DNA from: Clostridium sp. chh4-2
GTDB lineage: Bacteria; Bacillota; Clostridia; Lachnospirales; Lachnospiraceae
Reading direction: 5' to 3'
Assembly: GCF_002899675.1 (NCBI RefSeq)
Contig: NZ_PKUU01000009.1
Location: 62,001 to 126,000, forward strand
DNA: 64,000 nt
Both the position numbers and the translations under genes were made by a program. Shown here piece by piece: positions 8,583 through 18,199 of the stretch (positions within the stretch are counted from its first letter, which is position 1; the number at the start of each line of letters is the position of its first letter). The notes under the pieces are model-generated. The model saw only the letters and a list, made by a program, of their open reading frames with translations, ran no database searches and was not told where the DNA came from.

Positions 8583-9717
8583 CGATATGAACCGGCGTTT
8601 CCATACCCGCGTAATTATGAACATTGTATATAGTGCGGTGGTCGCCTGCCTTGTGGAGATCTTTGTAGTGACCAATTTAGCCATGCTGGCCGATTACATG
8701 GAAACATCAGGGCGAACGAATTCCGTTATCATTCTTTTTAAATCCTCCGATATTTGGATTATTCTTTTATATGTGCTTCTGGGAATCAGCGTATTTTCCA
8801 TCACGTTTCTTTTGCTTCAGGAGCGTTCCATGAAGTATATTTCCAAGATATCGGCTGCCATTCAGAACATTTCTGAAGGCGATTTAAACACCATGGTGGA
8901 GATTGTGGGAGATGATGAATTTTCCACTATGGCTGCCAATTTGAACAAGATGGTGGAGGATATCAGGGAGCTGATGGACAAGGAAAGGGAGTCGGAACGG
9001 ACGAAGAACGAGCTGATCACCAATGTGGCCCACGATCTGAGAACCCCTCTTACATCCATCATAGGATATCTGGAACTGCTGTCAGGTAATGCGCCGATCC
9101 CGGCGGAGATGCAGAAGAAGTACATAAATATCACCTATACCAAGGCGAAACGTCTGGAGAAGCTGATTGAGGATCTGTTTGGGTTTACCAAGCTGAATTA
9201 CGGCAAGATCTCCATGAAGCCGGCTCCGGTGGATATTGTGAAGCTTCTCAGTCAGCTGCTGGAAGAATTTTATCCTAACTTTACGGAGAAAAATCTGGCT
9301 TACGAGCTGCAGAGCAATGTTCCGGCCAAGATTATAACTGCCGACGGCAACCTTTTGGCCCGCCTTTTCGACAACCTGATCAATAATGCGATCAAGTACG
9401 GCGCGGAGGGTAAGAGAATATTAGTCAAGGTCCATGCTACCAATACTGTGGTGACCGTATCCGTGACCAATTATGGATATGTGATCCCTAAAGATGAACT
9501 TCCGCTGATTTTTGACAAGTTTTACAGAGTTGAGCAGTCGCGGTCAACCAACACAGGGGGAACCGGACTGGGACTTGCAATTGCCAAGAACATTGTGGAT
9601 ATGCACGGCGGACTTATTACGGTATCCAGCGATCTTACGGGAACTGTGTTCACTGTAAAACTGAAGGTGAATTTTGATGTTAATAAAGAAAATTTCGGCA
9701 TACCGGGTGAGAAATAG
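8572..9717 (+). CDS. VanS-type sensor histidine kinase
   Basis: A 381-aa membrane kinase with two transmembrane helices (about 15-38 and 60-83), a short external loop, a HAMP linker, a DHp domain with phospho-acceptor H154 in NVAHDLRTPLTS, and an ATPase domain with N box (LFDNLINNAIKYG) and G box (GGTGLGLAIAKNIV). The start is probably TTG at 8572 behind GGGGGGT; an ATG at 8587 is the alternative. The 20-residue external loop suggests it senses an intramembrane or envelope signal. No van resistance genes are nearby, so this is not a glycopeptide cluster. Confidence 0.9.
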   Translation: MKNNDMNRRFHTRVIMNIVYSAVVACLVEIFVVTNLAMLADYMETSGRTNSVIILFKSSDIWIILLYVLLGISVFSITFLLLQERSMKYISKISAAIQNISEGDLNTMVEIVGDDEFSTMAANLNKMVEDIRELMDKERESERTKNELITNVAHDLRTPLTSIIGYLELLSGNAPIPAEMQKKYINITYTKAKRLEKLIEDLFGFTKLNYGKISMKPAPVDIVKLLSQLLEEFYPNFTEKNLAYELQSNVPAKIITADGNLLARLFDNLINNAIKYGAEGKRILVKVHATNTVVTVSVTNYGYVIPKDELPLIFDKFYRVEQSRSTNTGGTGLGLAIAKNIVDMHGGLITVSSDLTGTVFTVKLKVNFDVNKENFGIPGEK

Positions 9718-9733
9718 TTTAATGGAGACAGAG

Positions 9734-12238
9734 ATGAGCGATCAAATGAATAAGCAGAAAAAGAGGAAGACGATAGTTACCCTTTGCCTGGCAGCCGCAC
9801 TCGTTGTGGCCGGGACCTTTTTGGTTTCTGCGTCGGAAACAGCTGCTGTGGGGATGGAACCTTCCCAGGCAGCTGCTTACGTATTGGGAGAAGAAGCCAT
9901 AACCATGGAAGTGAATTACGGCTATGACAATACGGCAAAGGGCGGCAGGTATACGCCGGTTTGGATTGATCTTGCCAACAGCGCGGATCAGGCATTTGAA
10001 GGGAAGATCCAGATCCTTTCCATGGAATCGGATTATGAGATTTACAGGTATGAATATCCCGTGTCCATCGAGGCCGGCAGTTCGGTAAAAGAACATGTCT
10101 ATATTCCTTTGGGCAACAGGGCGGACCAGCTGTTTGTCACGCTGGTCAATGGGAACGGGCAGAAAGTGGTGGAAAAGCGTCTGAAACTGAATGTCAGCCT
10201 GGATGTTTCGGAACTGTTTATCGGCGTGCTGTCGGATAAACCGGAACGGCTCAGCTATTTAAATGGAATCGGCGTGAGCTACAGCATGCTGAAGACGAAG
10301 ACATTTAACCTGACAAAAGAGAATTTTCCTCAAGACGAGATCGGATTGGATCTGGTGGATGTGATCCTGATTACAAACTACCGGATACGGGACCTGTCGG
10401 AACGCCAGACCACGATTCTGATGGAATGGGTTAAAAACGGAGGTATTCTGATTCTTGGAACCGGAAACCGCGTGGATGATACCCTGGGGCGCTTTGCGCC
10501 GGAACTGCTGGATGATTCCTATGAGTTTCCCACTGTCATGTCGGTTAATATGGGCCTTGAATACGATACCAGCGGACCTCTTGATTCCAACATTGACATC
10601 CCGTGTGTGGATGTGTCCCTTCGCGGAGGCAATGTGATCTTTTCCGACGACCAGATGCCGCTTCTGTCGTCAGTCAGCCGTGAAAAGGGGATAATTGCAG
10701 TCGCTGCCTATGATTTTGTGGATATCGAGGGATTCTGCCGGGAAAATCCTTCCTATGTAGATAAATTATTTACAAATCTTATGGGAGAATCCAGGATTAA
10801 CCGTTTGGCAGAGTCTGTTTACAGCGGAAATTCCAATCAGTATTGGTCTGTTAAGAGCATGATCAATACCGGCAATGTCGACAGGCTTCCGGAGATACCG
10901 CTCTATGTGATGGAGATCATCATTTACATTCTGTTAGTCGGGCCGGGGCTCTATATATTCCTGAAACAAAGGGATTTAAGAGAGTATTACCGGATGGGAG
11001 TTGTGGTATTATCCATATTATTTACCGGAATTATCTATCTGATGGGGAATAAGACCAGGTTTGAAGATACGTTTTATAATTATGCCAGATTTCTGGATGC
11101 TTCTGATGACGTGATAAGTGAATCCACGTTTATTAACATCAGAACGCCTTATAATAAGCCTTATTCTGTCAGCTTAAACCCGTCCTATTCCGTACGTCCG
11201 GTTACGAGGAGCTATTATTATGAGATGATGTCTTCTCCCACCAGATTTACAGGAACGGAGGACTACAACATCGCTATCAACTACGGACAGGATAAAACGA
11301 AGATTTCCGCCCAGAACGTAGTTGCATTTGAACCCAAATACTTCCAGCTGGAAAAGAGTGAGTACAATGAAAGCAAAATCGGTTTTACCGGAGAAGTGAA
11401 GCTGTTCGACGGTAAAATCAGCGGAACGGTGACCAATTCCTTCGGCTATCCGGTGGAAAATGCTGCGCTCATCATGTATGGAAACATGGTAATGCTGGGG
11501 GATATGCAGCCGGGCGAGACAAAGAGGCTGGACGGCCTTGAACTGATCTGTTATCCGGTAGGCCAGTCCTATGTGGTGGCAGAAGCCATTTCCGGTGGAA
11601 ATCAGTATAAGAAAGCCGATATTGAAGACGAATATTATCTGGATGCACTGGAAAAGACCAATGCGTTAATATTCTATCTGAATAACTATATGACATCCTA
11701 TACATCCGATGCCCGGGTGATGGGATTTGTAAAGGGGGAAGACAACCTGAATCTGACCCTTGACAGAGATTATGAGCACGATGGGTTAACGGTTGTGACA
11801 TCGTCTATGCCGGTTAATTCCTACAGGGACCGGATGGTTTCCAGATCGGTGCTTATGAAACGGCCTAAGATTGTGAGCGGACAGTATGATCCGGACAGCA
11901 ATATCCTCTATGGAATCGATCCGGTTGTGCTGGAATATTCATTGGGCAATGATATCGAAGTGGACCGGATTAAGCTCAACATGATTTCCGATCTGTTCCT
12001 GAGCAATGAGAAATACGGATATATGACGGCATTTTCCGGAAATATGTATTTTTATAATTATAATACAGGCGTTTTCGACCTTTTGGATAATCAGAAGACG
12101 GAATATACTGCGTCAGACTTGTCGCCTTATCTGTCTCCCAGCAATACCCTGACGGTAAAATATCTGTATGACAATACCAGCGAGTACAGCTGGAATATCT
12201 TGCTGCCTATGATTAATGTGATAGGGGAGGAACGATAA
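9734..12238 (+). CDS. Large exported membrane protein of an ABC cluster
   Basis: An 834-aa protein I cannot name. It begins with KKRK and a signal peptide or anchor (LCLAAALVVAGTFLVSAS), has a long extracytoplasmic region with a GATase-like segment (ITNYRIRDLS, MEWVKNGGILILGTG at about 220-250), then two central membrane helices near 400-445 and a second large external region. The ATG at 9734 is preferred because GGAGA lies 5 bp upstream; an in-frame ATG at 9722 is possible. It overlaps the next ABC ATPase gene by one base. The layout recalls the GldG-like auxiliary proteins that accompany ABC-2 exporters, which is inference only. Confidence 0.7.
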   Translation: MSDQMNKQKKRKTIVTLCLAAALVVAGTFLVSASETAAVGMEPSQAAAYVLGEEAITMEVNYGYDNTAKGGRYTPVWIDLANSADQAFEGKIQILSMESDYEIYRYEYPVSIEAGSSVKEHVYIPLGNRADQLFVTLVNGNGQKVVEKRLKLNVSLDVSELFIGVLSDKPERLSYLNGIGVSYSMLKTKTFNLTKENFPQDEIGLDLVDVILITNYRIRDLSERQTTILMEWVKNGGILILGTGNRVDDTLGRFAPELLDDSYEFPTVMSVNMGLEYDTSGPLDSNIDIPCVDVSLRGGNVIFSDDQMPLLSSVSREKGIIAVAAYDFVDIEGFCRENPSYVDKLFTNLMGESRINRLAESVYSGNSNQYWSVKSMINTGNVDRLPEIPLYVMEIIIYILLVGPGLYIFLKQRDLREYYRMGVVVLSILFTGIIYLMGNKTRFEDTFYNYARFLDASDDVISESTFINIRTPYNKPYSVSLNPSYSVRPVTRSYYYEMMSSPTRFTGTEDYNIAINYGQDKTKISAQNVVAFEPKYFQLEKSEYNESKIGFTGEVKLFDGKISGTVTNSFGYPVENAALIMYGNMVMLGDMQPGETKRLDGLELICYPVGQSYVVAEAISGGNQYKKADIEDEYYLDALEKTNALIFYLNNYMTSYTSDARVMGFVKGEDNLNLTLDRDYEHDGLTVVTSSMPVNSYRDRMVSRSVLMKRPKIVSGQYDPDSNILYGIDPVVLEYSLGNDIEVDRIKLNMISDLFLSNEKYGYMTAFSGNMYFYNYNTGVFDLLDNQKTEYTASDLSPYLSPSNTLTVKYLYDNTSEYSWNILLPMINVIGEER

Positions 12239-13188
12239 TGCTTGAAATTAAAGGATTGAAAAAAAGTTATAAAAAATTCCCCGCCCTTGATGGATTGGAC
12301 ATGGAGATTAAGGACGGCGCCCTGTACGGCTTTGTAGGCCCTAACGGCGCCGGAAAGACGACGACCATAAAGATTATGACAGGCCTTTTGTATCCGGACA
12401 GCGGAACGGTTCTGATCGATGGAATTGACGCGGTGAAAAAGACGGATCAGCTGAAGGAAAAGATCGGATATATCCCGGATTTCTTCGGTGTATATGACAA
12501 TCTGACAGTGATGGAATATATGGAGTTTTTCTCATCCTGCTACGGCATATACGGTCTGAAGGCCAGAAAACGGTATATGGCTCTGCTGGAACAGGTGGGG
12601 CTGGAAGAAAAAGTGGATTTTTATGTGGACGGTTTATCAAGGGGAATGAAGCAGCGGCTTTGTCTGGCACGGGCGCTGATCCATGATCCTTCTATCCTGA
12701 TTATGGATGAACCTACGTCAGGTTTGGACCCGAGAACCCGTTTTGAGTTCAAGGAGATTCTCAATGAACTGAGAGAGCAGGGGAAGACCATTCTGATCAG
12801 TTCCCATGTGCTGTCCGAGCTGTCTGAGGTTTGTACGGATATCGGGATCATCGAGCAGGGAAAGATGGTTTTAAACGGAAGCATGAAAGAGATTTTAGCC
12901 AGAATCAATACCAGCAATCCGATTATTATCTCCGTTTACAGCAATCTTTCGCAGGCCCTGGCCGTTCTGCGAAGCCACCCTTCCGTGAAGACCATTACGG
13001 TTAAGGATCAGGACATTGTGGTGGGATTTTCCGGGGACAGGCACGATGAAGCTCTGCTTTTACAGCAGCTGATCGATGCGGATGTGCTGATTCACGGATT
13101 CGCCAGGGAACAGGGCAGCCTAGAATCCCTGTTCATGCAGATTACGGATCACGATGTAGAAAAGGTGGTGCTCGCTCATGAAAATTAA
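12238..13188 (+). CDS. ABC transporter ATP-binding protein (ABC-2 exporter type)
   Basis: A 316-aa ATPase with Walker A GPNGAGKTT (34-42), signature LSRGMKQR near 135, Walker B LIMDEPTSGLDPR near 155-167 and H-loop ISSHVLSEL. The C-terminal 90 residues form an extra domain as in CcmA/NatA-type subunits of drug, bacteriocin or gliding-type exporters. It overlaps the upstream gene by 1 bp and the permease gene by 11 bp, so the three proteins are made in step and probably form one complex. Confidence 0.9.
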   Translation: MLEIKGLKKSYKKFPALDGLDMEIKDGALYGFVGPNGAGKTTTIKIMTGLLYPDSGTVLIDGIDAVKKTDQLKEKIGYIPDFFGVYDNLTVMEYMEFFSSCYGIYGLKARKRYMALLEQVGLEEKVDFYVDGLSRGMKQRLCLARALIHDPSILIMDEPTSGLDPRTRFEFKEILNELREQGKTILISSHVLSELSEVCTDIGIIEQGKMVLNGSMKEILARINTSNPIIISVYSNLSQALAVLRSHPSVKTITVKDQDIVVGFSGDRHDEALLLQQLIDADVLIHGFAREQGSLESLFMQITDHDVEKVVLAHEN

Positions 13189-14074
13189 TCCGGTATACCG
13201 CAGAGAAACGAAGGTGAGCACGAGAAGTTTCCGTCTGGCGCTTATTATATTGGTATTTAACGGAATTTTATCCGTAGTGGCCCTTCTCAATATGTATTCC
13301 GTAATTGAGCAGGTTAAGATCACTGCGGAGATTCAGTATTCCTCGTTTTTGGAGCTGTATGTATTTGTCGCGTCCATTGAATTTGTGCTGCTGATGTTCA
13401 TCGTTCCGGCCATCACTTCCGGAAGCATCAGCGGAGAACGGGAACGTCAGACTCTGGATCTGATGATGACTACGAAGATGACGCCGGCTCAGATTGTGGT
13501 CGGAAAACTGGGAGCTTCCATCAGCACCATGTTTTTATTGATCGTATCCAGTTTTCCGGTGTTGGCGCTGGTTTTTGTATACGGAGGAGTGATGCCGTCG
13601 GATATTCTGATGCTTTTCCTGTGTTATGTGGCCGTAGCGCTGTTGGCAGGCAGTCTGGGCGTGTGCATGTCGGCCATATTCAAACGGTCCACGTTGGCGA
13701 CTGTGGTGTCCTATGGAATTTTGATTCTGGTGGCGGCAGGCACTTATGCGATCAACGCGTTTGTTCTTGCCATGGCCCGCATGAATGTGGACAGCTATGC
13801 CAATACCATCGGAAGTGTGACGCAGCAGGCTAATTCAGGCGGTTTCCTTTATCTGCTGCTTTTAAATCCGGCCGTCACATTTTATGCGGCCATCAACAAG
13901 CAGGCGGGCAATAACCAGGCGGTTAACAATATCACCCAATGGTTTGGAGCCCATGAAGCCAATTTCATCACGCAAAACTGGATCTATATCAGCATTGGCA
14001 TTCAGCTGGCGATTTCAGGGCTGCTGGTGCTGCTGGCAATTAAGGCAATTTCTCCTAAGAAAAAGGGAAGATGA
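13178..14074 (+). CDS. ABC-2 type transporter permease
   Basis: A 298-aa polytopic membrane protein with about six helices. The stretch ISGERERQTLDLMMTTKM after the second helix is the classical ABC-2/NatB-like motif. It is the membrane partner of the preceding ATPase. The operon ends here at a terminator. Substrate not deducible. Confidence 0.85.
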   Translation: MKINPVYRRETKVSTRSFRLALIILVFNGILSVVALLNMYSVIEQVKITAEIQYSSFLELYVFVASIEFVLLMFIVPAITSGSISGERERQTLDLMMTTKMTPAQIVVGKLGASISTMFLLIVSSFPVLALVFVYGGVMPSDILMLFLCYVAVALLAGSLGVCMSAIFKRSTLATVVSYGILILVAAGTYAINAFVLAMARMNVDSYANTIGSVTQQANSGGFLYLLLLNPAVTFYAAINKQAGNNQAVNNITQWFGAHEANFITQNWIYISIGIQLAISGLLVLLAIKAISPKKKGR

Positions 14075-14094
14075 TAAGCAAAAGGGATGCTTTT

Positions 14095-14143
14095 AAGAGC
14101 GGACCGGAGCCGGGCTTTGTACGGCTTTGGTCCGCTCTTTCAC
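14095..14143 (+). terminator. Intrinsic terminator after the ABC-2 operon
   Basis: AAGAGCGGACC pairs with GGTCCGCTCTT, with an inner GAGCCG/CGGCTT pairing, followed by a short T run. The rest of the 350-bp gap up to oppA holds only the opp promoter and leader. Confidence 0.8.
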
Positions 14144-14288
14144 GCTTTTATCTTCCTGCCTGGTCCCATCTCCAAACTTCCGTTTTCCCGGCGTGCCGGT
14201 GCAACTTTGATAAATAAACCAAGCCCATACTTTATGGTTTTAAATGGCTGAAAAAATCTTTTTGTGACGGACATTTGTAATTGCTATA

Positions 14289-14317
14289 TTGACAAAACTT
14301 AATTTTAGTAATAAAAT
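14289..14317 (+). promoter_or_regulatory. Promoter of the opp operon
   Basis: TTGACA at 14289-14294 and TAAAAT at 14312-14317, spacer 17 bp. The leader to oppA is about 100 nt and contains a weak CTGAGTG...CACTTAG hairpin near 14346-14370 without a U tract; its role is unknown. Confidence 0.6.
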
Positions 14318-14425
14318 GGCAACATAACTTTACTGACAAAGGCGTCTGAGTGTATGCTCGCATCACTTAGGCTTTATTTGATTAAAGGGGTAAAGTTATA
14401 AAGAATAAAAGAGGAGAGAACGATT

Positions 14426-16138
14426 ATGAGAAAAACACTGAAAAAGTTCATGGCGTTTGGTCTTGTAGTTTCTATGGTGGGCGCACTGACTGCTTGCGGC
14501 GGCGGTTCTAAAACATCACCTACGACAGCAGCAGGATCATCAACAGAAGCGGGGGCAACGACAGCGGCTTCAGGAGAAGCAGGAACAGAGGCAGCGGCCG
14601 ACGGCGGCAACGTTTTAAACGTACATATTGATGTGGAAGTAGCTTCCATGGATCCTCAGGTAGCTACAGACGGTACTTCATTTGAAGTGATCGCTGCGAT
14701 TACCGACGGATTATACGCTTTGGACGGAGACGGAAACCCGGTAGAAGCCATGGTAGAATCCGCAGAGAAGAGCGAAGACGGACTGACCTATACCTTTAAG
14801 TTAAAAGATGCGAAATGGTGGAACGGCACTCCGGTAACTGCAAACGACTTCGTGTTTGCATGGAGAAGAGCGGTAGATCCTAACGTAGCAAGTGAGTATG
14901 CATATATTATCGGCATCGCAGGCGTTAAAAACGCAGATGCCATTTCTGCAGGCGAGATGCCTTTAGAAGATCTTGGTATCTCTGCAGTTGATGATAAGAC
15001 ACTTCAGGTAGAGCTGGATGTGCCGGTGCCATTCTTTGAATCACTGATGGCATTCCCAACCTTCTACCCTGTTAATGAAGAATTCTTTACACAGTGCGGC
15101 GATCAGTTTGCAAGCACACCTGACACCATCCTTGGCAACGGTGCATTTAAGATGGTAAGCTATGAACCGGCTGCAACCACTATCGTATTAGAGAAGAACG
15201 CTGATTATTACGATGCCGACAAAGTTCAGCTGGCAGGCCTTAAATATCAGGTTATCAAAGATTCTCAGCAGGCGATGCTGGCATACCAGAACGGTGACCT
15301 TGACCTTGTAACCCTTTCCGGCGAGCAGGTTGAGCAGTTCCAGGCAGACCCTGAGTTCAAGAACATCATGGGAAGCTATTTATGGTATGTATCTCCAAAC
15401 CAGACTGTAAAAGGTTTAGAGAACTTAAATTTAAGAAAAGCAATTTCTCTTGCATATGACAGAGAAGCTGTCTGCAACAACATTTTAAAAGATGGTTCCA
15501 TCCCGGCTTACTTCAACGTGCCTAAGCTGCTTGCAACCAGTCCAAAAGGAACGGATTACCGTGAAGATGCAGGATCTGACTTCTACAACGAAGGCAAAGA
15601 GAAAGCAAAAGAGTATTGGGAAAAAGCAAAACAGGAACTGGGTGTTGATACGTTAACTTACACCATGGCAGTTGAGGATACGGAATCAGCAATCAACGTA
15701 GCTCAGTTCATTCAGGCTGAGATTCAGACTACACTTCCAGGCCTTACCATTGAACTGGAGCAGATGCCGAAAAAGACACGTGTTGAGAGATTACAGCAGG
15801 GTGAATATGAACTTGGCTTAACACGCTGGGGACCTGACTATGCAGATCCTATGACATATCTTGGAATGTGGATTACAAACAGCCCGAACAACTACGGTTT
15901 CTGGTCTAACGCAGATTATGATGCGATCATCCAGTCCGCTCAGAAGGGCGAACTCGCTACCGATGTAGAGAAGAGATGGGATGCCTTAATCGAAGCAGAA
16001 AAGATCGCAATCGACGACGTTGTTATCTGTCCTGTATATCAGAAGGGCAATGCGGTTATGCAGAGAACCGGTGTAGAAAATGTTGAATACCATTCTGTTG
16101 CAATTAACAGATACTTCAAGAATACTACAAAGAATTAA
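14426..16138 (+). CDS. oppA: Oligopeptide ABC transporter substrate-binding lipoprotein (OppA)
   Basis: A 570-aa family-5 extracellular solute-binding protein. It has a lipoprotein signal with lipobox LTAC (Cys near residue 21), a Thr/Ala/Ser-rich linker to about 55, then the SBP_bac_5 fold: DPQVATDGTSFEVI, LKDAKWWNGTPVTANDFVFAWRR split across the first lobe and LNLRKAISLAYDRE in the hinge region. Size and the NDFVFAWRR motif are typical of OppA. RBS AGAGGAGAG precedes the ATG. It is first in a tight operon with two permeases, two ATPases and an M42 peptidase, which supports peptide uptake and breakdown. Confidence 0.92.
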   Translation: MRKTLKKFMAFGLVVSMVGALTACGGGSKTSPTTAAGSSTEAGATTAASGEAGTEAAADGGNVLNVHIDVEVASMDPQVATDGTSFEVIAAITDGLYALDGDGNPVEAMVESAEKSEDGLTYTFKLKDAKWWNGTPVTANDFVFAWRRAVDPNVASEYAYIIGIAGVKNADAISAGEMPLEDLGISAVDDKTLQVELDVPVPFFESLMAFPTFYPVNEEFFTQCGDQFASTPDTILGNGAFKMVSYEPAATTIVLEKNADYYDADKVQLAGLKYQVIKDSQQAMLAYQNGDLDLVTLSGEQVEQFQADPEFKNIMGSYLWYVSPNQTVKGLENLNLRKAISLAYDREAVCNNILKDGSIPAYFNVPKLLATSPKGTDYREDAGSDFYNEGKEKAKEYWEKAKQELGVDTLTYTMAVEDTESAINVAQFIQAEIQTTLPGLTIELEQMPKKTRVERLQQGEYELGLTRWGPDYADPMTYLGMWITNSPNNYGFWSNADYDAIIQSAQKGELATDVEKRWDALIEAEKIAIDDVVICPVYQKGNAVMQRTGVENVEYHSVAINRYFKNTTKN

Positions 16139-16160
16139 TATAGTATCGGTCTGATAAATA

Positions 16161-16190
16161 CTGGCTGAGCAGGATATCCTGCTCAGCCAG
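16161..16190 (+). promoter_or_regulatory. 30-bp perfect palindrome between oppA and oppB
   Basis: CTGGCTGAGCAGGAT is followed directly by its exact reverse complement ending at 16190. There is no U tract after it (TTAATTG), so it is not a classical terminator. In binding-protein operons such intercistronic stems usually protect the upstream SBP message from 3' decay or attenuate the downstream genes, so that binding protein exceeds permease. That role is inferred. Confidence 0.75.
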
Positions 16191-16214
16191 TTAATTGAAA
16201 GAGGAGTGAAAACA

Positions 16215-17156
16215 GTGAAAAAATATGTAGCAAAGAGACTTGGAATATCCGTTCTGACATTGTTAGCCATTCTCCTGATCCTGTTTTTGATGCTGGAATT
16301 TATGCCGGGCTCTCCATTTAACGATGAGAAGCTGAATGAGGCTCAGGTGGCAATTCTGAACGCAAAGTATGGTCTGGATAAGCCGGTCATTATTCGTTTT
16401 ATTAATTATGTGAAAAATATGCTTACCGGTGATTTCGGAGTGTCCTATACCATTTCCAAGAATACTTCCATAACCACTCTTCTGGCAACCAGGCTGCCAA
16501 TTTCTGTCCGCATCGGCGGTCAGGCAGTGCTGTTGGGAACGATTATTGGTTTGATTCTGGGCATCGTGGCAGCTTTAAAACACAATACAATTTTTGATAC
16601 CATTACAACCGTTATTTCCGTTTTGGGCGTCAGCCTTCCATCTTATGTATTTGCATTAGCTTTATCCTATACCCTTGGATTCCAGTTAAAATGGTTTCCG
16701 CTTTTGTATCAGCAGGAGGCAGCGGTAAAATCCTCCGTTCTGCCCACGATTTCGTTATGTATGTTCACAGTGGCAACGATTGCACGTTTCACCAGAACCG
16801 AGATGCTGGATGTACTGGGTTCTGATTATATGTTATTAGCAGAGAGCAAAGGGCTTTCAAGCGGGCGTTTAATTGTGGTTCATGCCCTTAGAAATGCCTT
16901 AATTCCGATTATTACAGTGCTTGCTCCATTGATTGTTGGCCTGATGACAGGTTCTCTGGTTGTGGAAAAGATCTTCTCTATTCCGGGAATCGGAAGCCTT
17001 TTAGTTACTGCCATCCAGTCCAATGACTACAATGTTATTATTACCATCGCATTTATCTACAGTGCGATGTATATAGGTATCATGCTGGTTGTAGATATCC
17101 TGTATGGTATCATTGATCCTAGAATACGGCTTGCAAAGGGGGATGACCATGAATAA
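16215..17156 (+). CDS. oppB: Oligopeptide ABC transporter permease (OppB)
   Basis: A 313-aa permease of the DppB/OppB type with six helices. After the first helix comes the GxxxxNDEKLNE segment typical of OppB, and the EAA loop lies near residue 215 (LAESKGLSSGRLIVVHALRN). The start is taken as GTG at 16215 with AAAGAGGAG 8 bp upstream; the GTG at 16206 would overlap the ribosome binding site. It overlaps oppC by 8 bp. Confidence 0.92.
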   Translation: MKKYVAKRLGISVLTLLAILLILFLMLEFMPGSPFNDEKLNEAQVAILNAKYGLDKPVIIRFINYVKNMLTGDFGVSYTISKNTSITTLLATRLPISVRIGGQAVLLGTIIGLILGIVAALKHNTIFDTITTVISVLGVSLPSYVFALALSYTLGFQLKWFPLLYQQEAAVKSSVLPTISLCMFTVATIARFTRTEMLDVLGSDYMLLAESKGLSSGRLIVVHALRNALIPIITVLAPLIVGLMTGSLVVEKIFSIPGIGSLLVTAIQSNDYNVIITIAFIYSAMYIGIMLVVDILYGIIDPRIRLAKGDDHE

Positions 17157-18189
17157 TACCGAGAATACATACGAATTTCTCCCCAATGACTTTGAATTGG
17201 CATCAGATAAGAACATTCAGATTGATAAGGTTTATGAAGCCAAACCGCATTGGAAAGATGTACTGGATACTTTCATTCAGAATAAAGGCGCCATTGTGGG
17301 CCTGATCGCAATTATACTGGTGGTTATTATGGCAATTATAGGGCCGCATCTGTCCGGCTATACCTATGACGGCCAGATTATCGCAGAGCAGAACTTAGCT
17401 CCCCGCGTGCCGGGCCTTGAAAAGCTGGGAGTTTTCGACGGTTCTGAAACAATGCACACCTCCACCGGCAAAGTGGAAAATAACAACTATGTAAAGCTGG
17501 GACTGGATGATACGTATTACTGGTTTGGAAGCGACGTGCTGGGCCGTGATATCTTCACCCGTGTATGGGCCGGAACCAGAATCTCTTTGTATATCGCTTT
17601 GGTAGCCGTTATCGTGGATATGTGCTTTGGTATGAGTTACGGATTGATCAGCGGTTATTTCGGCGGCGCACTGGATAATGGAATGCAGCGTTTTGCGGAG
17701 ATTTTAAACGGTATCCCTACGCTTGTTATCGTTACCCTTTTAATGCTGGTGTTAAAGCCCGGCCTTGCAACCATTACCCTGGCTTTGGCAATTACCGGCT
17801 GGATCGGCATGAGCAGGATCGCCCGGGCTCAGGTTTTAAAATTAAAAGAGCAGGAATTTATCCTGGCTTCCAAAACCCTTGGCGCCAGAGATTTCTATGT
17901 TATATTTAAAGAGATTCTTCCGAATATTTTCGGACAGCTGATCATTATGTCCATGTTCTCCATTCCGAATGCGATCTTTACGGAAGCATTTCTGGCATTT
18001 ATCGGACTTGGCGTGCCGGCTCCGCTGGCTTCTTTGGGATCTTTAATCAGCGACGCATTTAAATCATTTACGACACATCCATATATGATCATTTCACCGG
18101 TTATCGTTCTGGCAGTTATCATGCTAAGCTTCAATATGCTGGCAGACGGCCTGCGTGATGCATTTGATCCTAAGATGAAAGAGATGTAA
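17149..18189 (+). CDS. oppC: Oligopeptide ABC transporter permease (OppC)
   Basis: A 346-aa DppC/OppC-type permease with an N-terminal cytoplasmic arm, a first helix at about 45-65, an extended external loop (YYWFGSDVLGRDIFTRVWAG, the family hallmark), and five C-terminal helices with the EAA loop ASKTLGARDFYVIFKEILPN. The ATG at 17149 follows AAAGGGGG and overlaps the oppB end. Pairs with OppB to form the membrane channel. Confidence 0.92.
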   Translation: MNNTENTYEFLPNDFELASDKNIQIDKVYEAKPHWKDVLDTFIQNKGAIVGLIAIILVVIMAIIGPHLSGYTYDGQIIAEQNLAPRVPGLEKLGVFDGSETMHTSTGKVENNNYVKLGLDDTYYWFGSDVLGRDIFTRVWAGTRISLYIALVAVIVDMCFGMSYGLISGYFGGALDNGMQRFAEILNGIPTLVIVTLLMLVLKPGLATITLALAITGWIGMSRIARAQVLKLKEQEFILASKTLGARDFYVIFKEILPNIFGQLIIMSMFSIPNAIFTEAFLAFIGLGVPAPLASLGSLISDAFKSFTTHPYMIISPVIVLAVIMLSFNMLADGLRDAFDPKMKEM

Positions 18190-18199
18190 GGAGGAAATT

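Noticed and set aside
7878..9717. VanRS glycopeptide-resistance regulatory pair
   Set aside because: The proteins are VanRS-like in family only; no vanH, vanA/B or vanX type gene follows, but an ABC-2 exporter does.
14340..14375. Riboswitch in the oppA leader
   Set aside because: Only a weak seven-base-pair hairpin without U tract or a known aptamer pattern is visible.
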